Shown here in pieces: positions 1-7,932 of a stretch of 46,281 nt of DNA. How positions within the stretch are numbered: the first letter of the stretch is position 1; every line of letters begins with the position of its first letter. The stretch is from NCBI GenBank assembly GCA_021108215.1, contig JAIORK010000031.1:1-46281 (forward strand). The letters are read 5' to 3'. Below the pieces are notes generated by a model. It searched no databases. It saw only the letters and a program-made list of their open reading frames with translations, and was not told where the DNA came from. The position numbers and the translations under genes were made by a program. The DNA is from a bacterium (GTDB lineage: Bacteria; Oederibacteriota; JAAXVQ01; JAUVAV01).

Positions 1-3000
1 TGTGCTTCGCTCCGGTGAGTCCAAAATTATTATCCGCTACTGATTTCGCCGCATTACCTACATCCTTCACATACCAGGTTTGGGTGCGCCCCAACTCGTT
101 GGTCCCATCGGTGTATTCCGTGATGCCGTGGAAATCACTCGACTGAATGGTGGTTTCCGTATGCTTCGCTCCGGTGAGTCCAAAATTATTATCCGCTACT
201 GATTTCGCCGCATTGCCTACATCCTTCACATACCAGGTTTGTGTGCGCCCCAAGTCATTTTCCGCGTCTGTGTGTTCTGTGATGCCGTGATATTCGCTGG
301 AAGTGATTGTCGTCTCAGTGCGACGTGATCCTTTCAGACCAAAGAAATTGTTAATTTCAGACCAGATAGCATTTCCAATGTTTTCCTGATACTCGGTTTT
401 TGTGATGCCTAAACCATTTTTAGCCATGGTTTCCTGAGTAATACCATTGTACTTACTGGCCGTGATCTCCGTGGTGCTTACCAAAGAACCCTTTAAACCA
501 TAATTATTCCTGCTCGTGCTTTTTACGGCAATACCATAAGGCCCGCCATCCCGCGTATCAAAAAAAGTTTCCGTGACTCCCAACTCGTTGGCAGCTTTAG
601 AGTATCGCTGCAATCCATGCCGGGGATCCATATCAACCATGGTTTCTGTATAAAGCGCACCTTTGAGACCAAAATTATTCATCGAAATATTTTTGGATTC
701 CAATCCGGTTCTGGCATCAAATCCCAAACTCGTGGTTGTCCCAAAATCACTTGCGGAAACCCGCCGGGTGGTTATGCCTGTCTCCGTATGAAACTCGGAA
801 TGGGTTGTGGTATTACGAGAAGCATACAGTCCGACCTTGCTATAGCGAATGGTATCTATAGCGTCACCATGAATGTCATAGGTGCTGACAGTTTTACCAA
901 GATCATCTTCTGTGGAATTACTCTGAATACGGCCAAATTCGTCATACACATACTCGGCACTGACTTTGTATCTCCCGTTCAACAATCCGTAATTATCATT
1001 TTGTTCTGAATACCGGACCAACGAATCTTTATCAAACTCTTTTTTTATCGTGGTGAGAAGATTCTTACTCAGCGCTGTTGTCATGAATCCATTGCTGTCA
1101 TACCGGTTTGTTGTTATCGTGTTCCGACTAAATTCGAGACCATATTGATCATACCGAATATTGTGAGTGGCCAAGCCATCAATGTCGAACTCCGTTATCG
1201 TGCATCCCTTGATGTCTGTTTCTTTACTGTTGCTCAGGTAGCCGACACTGTTATATAAATTGACCGTCCATTGATTCCTGGCATGCCCATAGGTATTCAC
1301 ACGATGCGAGACCGTAACCAATTCATCAATATTATAAAAATTTTCAGTAGTGCCGTTGACATCTTCGCTACGACTATACGTCATATAAGCGTTGTTATCA
1401 TATTCAAAGGTCGTATGCTCTGTTCTTGGAAATCCGATTTTTTTCTCCTTGGTGGTTTCACGCATAAGACCGTCAACATCAAATTTATTATGATCTGTGA
1501 AGCGATCTGTATCCGTAATGCTGCTTACCAGTTCCCCTTTCTCATAAGTATACGTTGTCGTTTTTCTTTTTGGAAACCCATGAATATCCAGACGAACACT
1601 TTCTTCCATCTGACCATCACTATTAAAAGTATTCCGTGTTTGACCACGATCATCCAGCTGTACACTCGATTCGATATCACCACCATCGTCATAAAAGTTA
1701 TAGGTCCAATTCTCGCGAGGGAATCCATGATAATTAATGCGATGCACTTTATACGGAAGCTCATTTTCATTATAATAGGTAATCGTCTTGCCTTTTACGT
1801 CATAAGATACTGAAACGTGAAGCATCGCATCTTTGTAAGTTCTTTCTTCTTCTGTTTTGCGCGGATAACCAATTTCATTTTCACGGACAATTGTTTCCAA
1901 ATCGCCGTATTTATTAAATCTGGTAATCGTTTTTCCTTTATCATCCGTCATCAACGAATTCGAGATTTTTCCTTCGGCATACTGATTGACTGTGAATTTT
2001 TCCCCTCCCCATTTATCTGTATTATGAGCTTCGATGGGTTGGCCGGTTCCATTGTAATTGCTCTTGGTGATGCCATCCGGCCCCTGTTCCGTACTGGTAA
2101 TCATATATTTTCCGGCATATTGATACGTAGTGACAATAACTTTTCCATTGTGCTTGGTATAGGTTGTTTCCTCGGGCTGATCCGAGGTTGCATCCCGATT
2201 GACCGAAACTGTCACGCCAAATGAACCGTATGTATATTGGACACGTTTGCCACTGGCGGTCATGCCATAGCTTGTGATTTCAACCACACCGCTGTTTTTA
2301 ACCATAACCTTACGCTCAGCCAATTTGGTGTCTTCCACATAATCCGTCATAGTCATACTTTTTCTGTCTTTTGTGATGCTGAAAACCAAACGGTTGGCAT
2401 CATTATACGTATAATCTGTAATCGAATCCTCATTTTCAGAGCGAATACGGTTGCCCTTGCCATCATAAATGTTCTTGGTTTTTTTTCCGTACTGATCAGT
2501 CTCAGCAAGCACATTACCGTTGTCATCGTACTGTTTGATCACCACGGACGAGTAACTTTGACCGCCAAATTTATAAGTAATAATCTCAGAGGACGATATC
2601 AAATTACCCTTTTCATCGACAACATTGGTAATAGTGGTTTCGCTCTGATCAGTTCTTGTTCCGACAACCTTGCCGGTTTCATCATAAATGGTTAGTTTCT
2701 GTGTCGGTTTAGTACCATCGGAGGGCTTGGTTTCTTCGTTCCGCGAAAGAATTTTTCCCTCTGCATTGGTTTGGTATGTATAAGTATGTTGTCCATTTGC
2801 ATTTTCCATCTCCCTGACTCGACCCTGATCATCATATTTCTTCGTGGTAATGTCTTCCATCAAACCATTGGAAGTCGGCATCATTTTAATCTCTTTTTTC
2901 TCAATTAAAACACCTTTTGAATTCACAATATTTTCAAATGTGGTTTTAATTCCATTACGGCGTTCTTCAACCATTTGGCCATTTTCATATTTCTTGGTAA

Positions 3001-3733
3001 CAACATTCCCGGCAGAATCACGTTCTACCACGCCGACTTTCTCGCCATCCTCATTGTATTGATTCTCGATATCGGTCCGGATATTGTTGCCGTCAATTTT
3101 AGCAATAACTTCACCATTTTTCGGGTTCAGGATGCTGGTTATAGTTTTATTGCTGGAGAGGTCAGTCTCGATATAACTGACTGTTTTTCCTTTATCATTT
3201 TTTATATGGTTGGAAAATATTTTAGTTCCTTGAGAATCTGTGACTTGTATCGTATTGCCCTTGTCATCAAACAACTTGGTGAACACCCCGGCAGCGGAAT
3301 GCTTCGCCATTTTTTGCAGTTTACCGGTAGATGATTTAAAATACTTGGTGTGTGAAATCAGCGCACCGTCGGGAGCCCTCTCCTCCGTCGGCATACCGTC
3401 TTCATACAGTGTGGTTTTACCGTACTTATCGGTAACTTTAGTAAGCTGGCCCTTGTCATTGTACTTCCGAACTTCATTATTCATCAATGTAATCGTAATT
3501 TCCGGTTCATCGCTCACATCCAACACCGAAGTGCTGCGAATGTTCTGCCCTTGATCTTCCAGTAATTTTATAATCTTAGGAAGAATTTTCTCTTCTACCA
3601 CTCCGGCATTGGACAGGGACACGCCTATAAATAGCAACAGGGTGCCTAAGAGTGCGAGTGTCCCCAGCCAATTGATCCTGCCAAAGACTAAACTCAAAGA
3701 ATTCATTTTTGGATACGCATGAATGGAAGCCAT
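1..3733 (-). CDS. Giant secreted YD/RHS-like repeat protein (3' end outside window)
   Basis: An uninterrupted reading frame starts at ATG 3733 and runs off the left edge, giving at least 1244 residues. AAGGAGG sits 7 bases before the ATG. Residues 18-38 are one hydrophobic helix followed by SNA, a signal peptide or membrane anchor. Residues about 60-600 carry irregular YD-like units (KYDDQGRV, YDGKGNRIRSEN, YNDANRLVFS) typical of RHS/YD-repeat surface proteins. From about residue 622 the units become regular, 48-49 residues long and ending in G(F/Y)PR or GFPK. From about residue 1015 they become 53-residue units with the motif NNFGLKG or NNFGLTG. The family is known for extracellular shells and toxin delivery, but no toxin, RHS core or cleavage motif is visible, because the C-terminus is missing. 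Neighbours give no functional clue. Confidence 0.85.
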   Translation of the reverse strand, partial: MASIHAYPKMNSLSLVFGRINWLGTLALLGTLLLFIGVSLSNAGVVEEKILPKIIKLLEDQGQNIRSTSVLDVSDEPEITITLMNNEVRKYNDKGQLTKVTDKYGKTTLYEDGMPTEERAPDGALISHTKYFKSSTGKLQKMAKHSAAGVFTKLFDDKGNTIQVTDSQGTKIFSNHIKNDKGKTVSYIETDLSSNKTITSILNPKNGEVIAKIDGNNIRTDIENQYNEDGEKVGVVERDSAGNVVTKKYENGQMVEERRNGIKTTFENIVNSKGVLIEKKEIKMMPTSNGLMEDITTKKYDDQGRVREMENANGQHTYTYQTNAEGKILSRNEETKPSDGTKPTQKLTIYDETGKVVGTRTDQSETTITNVVDEKGNLISSSEIITYKFGGQSYSSVVIKQYDDNGNVLAETDQYGKKTKNIYDGKGNRIRSENEDSITDYTYNDANRLVFSITKDRKSMTMTDYVEDTKLAERKVMVKNSGVVEITSYGMTASGKRVQYTYGSFGVTVSVNRDATSDQPEETTYTKHNGKVIVTTYQYAGKYMITSTEQGPDGITKSNYNGTGQPIEAHNTDKWGGEKFTVNQYAEGKISNSLMTDDKGKTITRFNKYGDLETIVRENEIGYPRKTEEERTYKDAMLHVSVSYDVKGKTITYYNENELPYKVHRINYHGFPRENWTYNFYDDGGDIESSVQLDDRGQTRNTFNSDGQMEESVRLDIHGFPKRKTTTYTYEKGELVSSITDTDRFTDHNKFDVDGLMRETTKEKKIGFPRTEHTTFEYDNNAYMTYSRSEDVNGTTENFYNIDELVTVSHRVNTYGHARNQWTVNLYNSVGYLSNSKETDIKGCTITEFDIDGLATHNIRYDQYGLEFSRNTITTNRYDSNGFMTTALSKNLLTTIKKEFDKDSLVRYSEQNDNYGLLNGRYKVSAEYVYDEFGRIQSNSTEDDLGKTVSTYDIHGDAIDTIRYSKVGLYASRNTTTHSEFHTETGITTRRVSASDFGTTTSLGFDARTGLESKNISMNNFGLKGALYTETMVDMDPRHGLQRYSKAANELGVTETFFDTRDGGPYGIAVKSTSRNNYGLKGSLVSTTEITASKYNGITQETMAKNGLGITKTEYQENIGNAIWSEINNFFGLKGSRRTETTITSSEYHGITEHTDAENDLGRTQTWYVKDVGNAAKSVADNNFGLTGAKHTETTIQSSDFHGITEYTDGTNELGRTQTWYVKDVGNAAKSVADNNFGLTGAKH
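3..644 (-). repeat. Tandem 159-bp (53-residue) coding repeats
   Basis: Units begin near 3, 162, 321 and 480, with a further related unit starting near 645, all in the same frame of the giant repeat protein. The first 53 bases of the units at 3 and 162 are identical, and the first ~80 bases differ at only two positions; the second halves have diverged more. Each unit encodes GLTGAKHTET...FHGITE...NELGRTQTWYV...GNAAKSVADNNF in variants. The unit starting at 480 carries about two extra codons. Confidence 0.85.
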
Positions 3734-3803
3734 GCCGGTCCCTCCTTAACAACTAAATTATTTATAAAAATATTAATAAATATTGTTTTTTCGTTTTGGA
3801 TAA

Positions 3804-3832
3804 AGCATATCACACCAACTAGGGGAATACAA
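3804..3832 (-). promoter_or_regulatory. Candidate promoter of the giant repeat protein
   Basis: On the minus strand TTGTAT (3827-3832), a 17-base spacer and TATGCT (3804-3809). Both boxes match the sigma-70 consensus at four of six positions. The predicted leader would be about 60 bases and ends in a strong Shine-Dalgarno. Confidence 0.4.
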
Positions 3833-4169
3833 ATCTCGCCATTTCATGATACCGATTATTTATTATTGTTTTTATGAATTTCACCCTTCCGGAAATCTCT
3901 TGTAAAAAAACCGGGAATTAGCCGAGAAAAACTCCAAATGGGGCCTGTTTTCTTCTCAATAACAATTTCTGTATCAGTTTAAAAAAGAAAAACTACCGAA
4001 AAACTTTATTCCGCCTACATTATAGTGCACTTTTTTTCCAAAACAACTTACCGGCGCTTTGTTCCTTTCCCACCAAAATAATCCTTGGATAGTATTATTT
4101 TCCAACACACCTCAAAAAGAGCAACTTGCATTTTTTTTTATTTTTTTCAATTCCCGTTCTAATCCGGCA

Positions 4170-4287
4170 TCCTGCATTCGCCGGACACGATCCACCGAAC
4201 AAGAAATCGTGTGCCCAACGGAAGTCCCAATGCTACTCTATTTCCGGCCAGGATGACTTCTGAAAACCCTGTCCTGCGAATGCAGAA
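4170..4287. repeat. 118-bp inverted-repeat element
   Basis: The left arm TCCTGCATTCGCCGGACA (4170-4187) matches the reverse complement of the right arm (4270-4287) at 16 of 18 positions. The interior contains CCAACGGAAGTCCCA (about 4214-4228), a word also found in the ~200-bp elements at 7017 and 19018. No ORF is inside. It looks like a small non-autonomous palindromic element; only one copy is in the window. Confidence 0.6.
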
Positions 4288-4381
4288 CGACTAGGGGGCC
4301 TGCCCGGTACCCTGCCTATCCACAAACAGGCCACCCCCACCTGTACGCAGTTGCGGAATTATAAAGAAAAATAATCAACTT

Positions 4382-5191
4382 TTATGGATTTATTTGAATC
4401 ATGGCGAGCATTCGTCCGGTATTGCCGCCATCCCGCCGGTGGGAAAAATAATAGCTCCGATGACTGTAAGTACACTCACGAATAACTTTTATTTTGGAAC
4501 GATGAAGCCCAGACGCAATGAGCTGATCATGGGCGGCTTTCCATAAATCAAAAAATGTTTTCCGGGAGTTTTGGTTTGTATACAGTGCATCAGGATTTAC
4601 TTTTCGAAGCTTTTCCAGCGCTTCCCCCTGGACCTCAAACCTCTTAGATCCTATGGCCGGACCGATAACCGCTCTTATTGAACCGGGATGCGATTGTTTT
4701 TTAAGAATCATTCTCCGTACAGCTCCGGGAAGTATCTTTTTTTCAATTCCCCGCCACCCGGCATGCACTGCGGCGACACAGCGCTGCCGCTCGTCTGCCA
4801 AGAGAATCGGAACACAATCCGCAATCGTAATTGCCAGCGGTAAACCTTTATACGCTGTCATCAAACCGTCTGTTTGCGGAATCGCTGTTTCAACTGAAAA
4901 CCACCCCCGGCCTTGCTGTCCAGGGCCAACGACCGTCACCGTGTGATGATGAACCTGCTGTCCTACAACGGGCAGTGCAGGACCCATCCCGGAAACGTTT
5001 AGTGCCTTTTTCCTATTCCTAAGAATCGTTTCAAAAGCATCCGACGTATTCAACCCCAGGTTGAGACTTCGAAAATCACCGCCGCTCTTGCCGCCCTGCC
5101 TTAAAAAAAAACATGCCCTGCATCCAATAGCCTCAAAAAAAGGAATACGCCAATATCGAATTCCCTGTTTTTCTTCCAAAATAATATCCAT
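4382..5191 (-). CDS. pgeF: Polyphenol oxidase/laccase-domain protein, YfiH family
   Basis: 269 residues, normal for the family. These cytoplasmic enzymes are zinc-dependent purine nucleoside phosphorylase/adenosine deaminase-like enzymes (earlier called multicopper oxidases); some are implicated in peptidoglycan editing. The three metal/catalytic positions are visible: His81 in QQVHHH, Cys126 in ADCVPIL and His143 in VHAGWRG. The later conserved segment reads IGPAIGSKRFEV (177-188) where relatives usually have a GPCIG..CYEV type sequence, so the usual cysteines are absent. The start lies 8 bases after the stop of the upstream histidine kinase, so the two are probably co-transcribed. Confidence 0.9.
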   Translation of the reverse strand: MDIILEEKQGIRYWRIPFFEAIGCRACFFLRQGGKSGGDFRSLNLGLNTSDAFETILRNRKKALNVSGMGPALPVVGQQVHHHTVTVVGPGQQGRGWFSVETAIPQTDGLMTAYKGLPLAITIADCVPILLADERQRCVAAVHAGWRGIEKKILPGAVRRMILKKQSHPGSIRAVIGPAIGSKRFEVQGEALEKLRKVNPDALYTNQNSRKTFFDLWKAAHDQLIASGLHRSKIKVIRECTYSHRSYYFSHRRDGGNTGRMLAMIQINP

Positions 5192-5199
5192 TTTTAAAA

Positions 5200-6894
5200 T
5201 TACATTTTCCTCAGTATGCGCGACGGATCCCGGTCATCATGTTTCTTTTTTTTCACCATGTTTCTAATATTTTTTGGACCGTCGATGGGTAATTGTACAA
5301 AAAAAGTGGCCCCCTGGCCTTTCTCGCTTTCAACCCATATTCGCCCTTCGTGTAATTCAATCAGATCCCTGACAATGGTCAGGCCCAATCCGATGCCGGC
5401 CGATTCACGCGTCAAAGACCTTTCCGCTTGCTGAAATTTTCTGAAAATCTTTTCTTTCTCCCATGCCTCAATACCGATCCCTGTATCGGATACCTGAATT
5501 TCAACACGACTTTCATCAACACGATTCAATTTAACTTTAACCTCCCCGTGGGCCGGTGTAAATTTCATGGCATTTGAGAGTAAATTATCCAAAACTTGTT
5601 TGATTCTTCCTGTATCACCCAGTACCCGGGGGGTTTCCGCATCAATTTCGCCGGAAATACGAATAAAACTTTTTTTGGCAATTTCTCTAAATTCTTCCAT
5701 GCTCTCGCGAACCAGACGCACCATATCCATATGATCCACTTCAAGCTTCATTTGCCCGGATTCCAATCTGGAAAGATCGAGTAAGTTGGTAATAAGTAGG
5801 TTTAAATGGTCTGCATTGCTCTTGGCCATACTTAGATATTTTTTATACCGCTCAGCACTTAATTTTGTACCATCGGTCAACAAAAGATTGAGCGCCCCTT
5901 TGATGATCGTAAGCGGGGTCCTAAGTTCATGAGATGTAATGGAAAGGAAATAGGATTTCATTTCATCCAAATCCTTCAACTGCGTGATGGTATCTTCCAA
6001 TTCGATGGTACGCGCAGTTACTTTTTTTTCAAGCGCTTGGCTGAGCTCAATCCTCTCTTCCAACAATTTCTCAAGCAAATTATTATTTCTACGGAGTTGC
6101 CGGTTCTGCTTCTCGACAATCTCGTATTCATAAAAGAGCTCCTTTTTAATCTTTTCCATCTGCTGATTCCTAAAACTAAAAAAACGGACCAGCTGCGACC
6201 ATCGTCCCGGTTTGCTTTTCCACTCCAGGCGATACATACAACTTGAAGTCCCATAGTCAATACCCGCATAATGAAACACTCCCATCTTATCCGGTGCACC
6301 GATTGCTTCTTTCACACCTGACCCAAGATTGGTTCTCCAAACCTTTCCTTGCTCCAGGGAAAATGTCGCATCCGCAACCACCCCTTTTTCCCACAGGGGT
6401 ACGGAACACTGGGTTTCACTTATACGCATGCTCTTAACCCGCAGGTTGTCCAACATCGACTGGTAAAGTCCCTGGGTATAATCACACGCACCACGCGACA
6501 TTTTCTTTTTAGGATGTCTTTCAATAACCGCGTGGTGTGATCCCATTTCACGTATTTTAATCTTGGATAACGAACTAAATAACGCAGCATATTTCACTGA
6601 AAGTTTTATGGCATGGACCGGATTGGAATCAAGCCTAATTAAGAGATCGACAATCCCGGTACTCTCCAGTATGACGGCTTCCTGTCCTACCTTAAACATA
6701 ATATGGTCGTCCTTAAAAATCTTTTCCGCCCGCAGATAGAGAATATCCATTTCATCAGCAGATATCCAGTGATGTTCATTGGTCAACTGCACCATGTCAA
6801 ACCCCGCCAATAATTCTGTCAGCGATCGGGGACGATATTTTTTAAAATATTGGATAAGTGTATTACTTGTCCGACAATTAATCTCACGCTGCAT
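5200..6894 (-). CDS. Sensor histidine kinase with V4R-like N-terminal region
   Basis: About 564 residues from ATG 6894, which has AGGA just upstream; an in-frame TTG at 6915 is a less likely start. Residues 1-195 form a soluble sensor with CDYTQGLYQSML and a later ETQC..P...G motif, reminiscent of V4R or related small-molecule-binding domains; this assignment is tentative. A long coiled coil spans about 245-315. The kinase core is complete: H-box SHELRTP with His322, N-box DNLLSNAMKF, G1 DTGIGIE (about 470) and G2 GIGLGLTIV (about 500). No membrane segment is seen, so it is probably cytoplasmic. No response regulator is encoded nearby. Confidence 0.88.
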   Translation of the reverse strand: MQREINCRTSNTLIQYFKKYRPRSLTELLAGFDMVQLTNEHHWISADEMDILYLRAEKIFKDDHIMFKVGQEAVILESTGIVDLLIRLDSNPVHAIKLSVKYAALFSSLSKIKIREMGSHHAVIERHPKKKMSRGACDYTQGLYQSMLDNLRVKSMRISETQCSVPLWEKGVVADATFSLEQGKVWRTNLGSGVKEAIGAPDKMGVFHYAGIDYGTSSCMYRLEWKSKPGRWSQLVRFFSFRNQQMEKIKKELFYEYEIVEKQNRQLRRNNNLLEKLLEERIELSQALEKKVTARTIELEDTITQLKDLDEMKSYFLSITSHELRTPLTIIKGALNLLLTDGTKLSAERYKKYLSMAKSNADHLNLLITNLLDLSRLESGQMKLEVDHMDMVRLVRESMEEFREIAKKSFIRISGEIDAETPRVLGDTGRIKQVLDNLLSNAMKFTPAHGEVKVKLNRVDESRVEIQVSDTGIGIEAWEKEKIFRKFQQAERSLTRESAGIGLGLTIVRDLIELHEGRIWVESEKGQGATFFVQLPIDGPKNIRNMVKKKKHDDRDPSRILRKM

Positions 6895-7016
6895 AAGTTC
6901 CTGCCCTATTTTCAAATTTCACAGCCTCAATGAGTGCGCCAAACCTTACATTTTTGCCAAAATCATTCCGGTAAAACCGCTCCCCGGCATTTATCATTTC
7001 AGAAAAAACGCTACTG

Positions 7017-7209
7017 TAGTGTCTCACACTGTTTGTCCTTTATACATATCATTACAAGAAGCGTTTTTCACGACAAAACAATCTATTTTGAACTCAAAGT
7101 GCTTGGAAAATCAAAATTGCGACCAACGGAAGTCCCATACGATCCCCCATCCGGTCGGGGCTTCGCTCTGCCCGCAATAACAAACACGCCATCAATTAAA
7201 AGTGCACTA
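7017..7209 (+). mobile_element. MITE-like ~200-bp element, copy A
   Basis: Begins TAGTGT and ends CACTA, matching the ends of copy B at 19018-19221 in opposite orientation. The internal 43 bases at 7116-7158 are identical to 19074-19116, and flanking blocks (GCG.GACAA.GCAATCT type sequence, CGCAAT.ACAA) are clearly related but diverged. No ORF is inside. The terminal CTA overlaps 7207-7209, which is also the stop codon of ccdA, so the element appears to have inserted at the very end of that gene. Confidence 0.65.
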
Positions 7210-7932
7210 AAATCCAAACCGGCCAAAGATGCTAAACCAGGAGGAAACCCGCATCATGGCACCCATCATCATGACCACACCAATCATCATCAACAACCCG
7301 CCGGCAATGATTTCAATCCAACGCATATACCTGCGAAATTTTTGCGACCAACTTAAAAAACGTTCTACCGCAGCAGCAGCAAGAATAAATGGAATACCCA
7401 AACCCAGAGAGTATACGATCAGTAAAAAAATCCCTTTTCCCACTGTATCTTGTGTTCCGGCCAGCGCCAGTATTCCCGCCAATAAAGGACCTATGCAAGG
7501 TGACCAGCCAAAGGCAAAAGCCGCACCCACAATAAATGCCTTGCCCATATTCATCCCCTGGGATTGAACACGCATCCGTTTCTCAACCATTAAAAAAGGA
7601 ATGCGAATAATCCCGGTAAGATGAAGGCCCAAAACAACCAGCAACAAACCAGCGAGTTTACCAAGCCAAAATACATTTTGAGAAAACCATTTCCCCAAAA
7701 ATGTAGCCGAGGCGCCCATGGCAACAAAAATAACTGTGAAACCCGCCACAAAAGCCACTGCGGTTAGCAGTATTTTTTTCCGCACCGCCTTCCCGGAATC
7801 ACCTTTTATTTCCTCCAGGCTCGCGCCTGCAAGAAAGGACAAATACGCCGGCACCAGTGGCAATACACAGGGAGAAAGAAACGAGATCACCCCTGCAAAA
7901 AAAGCACTAAAAATACCAATTTCTAAATTCAT
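7207..7932 (-). CDS. ccdA: CcdA/DsbD-type thiol-disulfide transporter
   Basis: 241 residues from ATG 7932, which overlaps the TGA of the upstream kinase as ATGA; a GTG three codons upstream (7941) is possible but has a larger overlap. Six hydrophobic segments are visible. The two signature redox cysteines are in FLSPCVLPLVPAY (Cys22) and FGWSPCIGPLLAG (Cys146). The family moves electrons from cytoplasmic thioredoxin across the inner membrane to extracytoplasmic thioredoxin-like proteins, for cytochrome c maturation or periplasmic thiol reduction. A TlpA-like partner is encoded in the same run at 10947-11522. Its stop codon coincides with the end of the MITE-like element. Confidence 0.92.
   Translation of the reverse strand: MNLEIGIFSAFFAGVISFLSPCVLPLVPAYLSFLAGASLEEIKGDSGKAVRKKILLTAVAFVAGFTVIFVAMGASATFLGKWFSQNVFWLGKLAGLLLVVLGLHLTGIIRIPFLMVEKRMRVQSQGMNMGKAFIVGAAFAFGWSPCIGPLLAGILALAGTQDTVGKGIFLLIVYSLGLGIPFILAAAAVERFLSWSQKFRRYMRWIEIIAGGLLMMIGVVMMMGAMMRVSSWFSIFGRFGF

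Larger units (their letters stand above)
3734..4381. other. Intergenic stretch of 648 bases
   Basis: No convincing gene. It holds the candidate promoter of the giant repeat protein (3804-3832), an inverted-repeat element (4170-4287) and a GC-rich imperfect hairpin at about 4294-4338 (GGCCTG paired with CAGGCC) downstream of pgeF without a T-tract. The rest is AT-rich with homopolymer runs (T-tract near 4133-4147) and shows nothing else recognisable. Confidence 0.6.

Noticed and set aside
3-644. Regular repeats at the left edge as a CRISPR array
   Set aside because: The period is 159 bases with no constant 25-40 base repeat and unique spacers; the repeats keep the reading frame and encode protein.
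617-3554. Several plus-strand open frames opposite the giant repeat protein
   Set aside because: They lie antisense to a continuous minus-strand frame with signal peptide and repeats, and have no family character.
4294-4338. GC-rich hairpin after pgeF as an intrinsic terminator
   Set aside because: The arms are imperfect and no T-tract follows; it may only be part of the repeat-rich gap.
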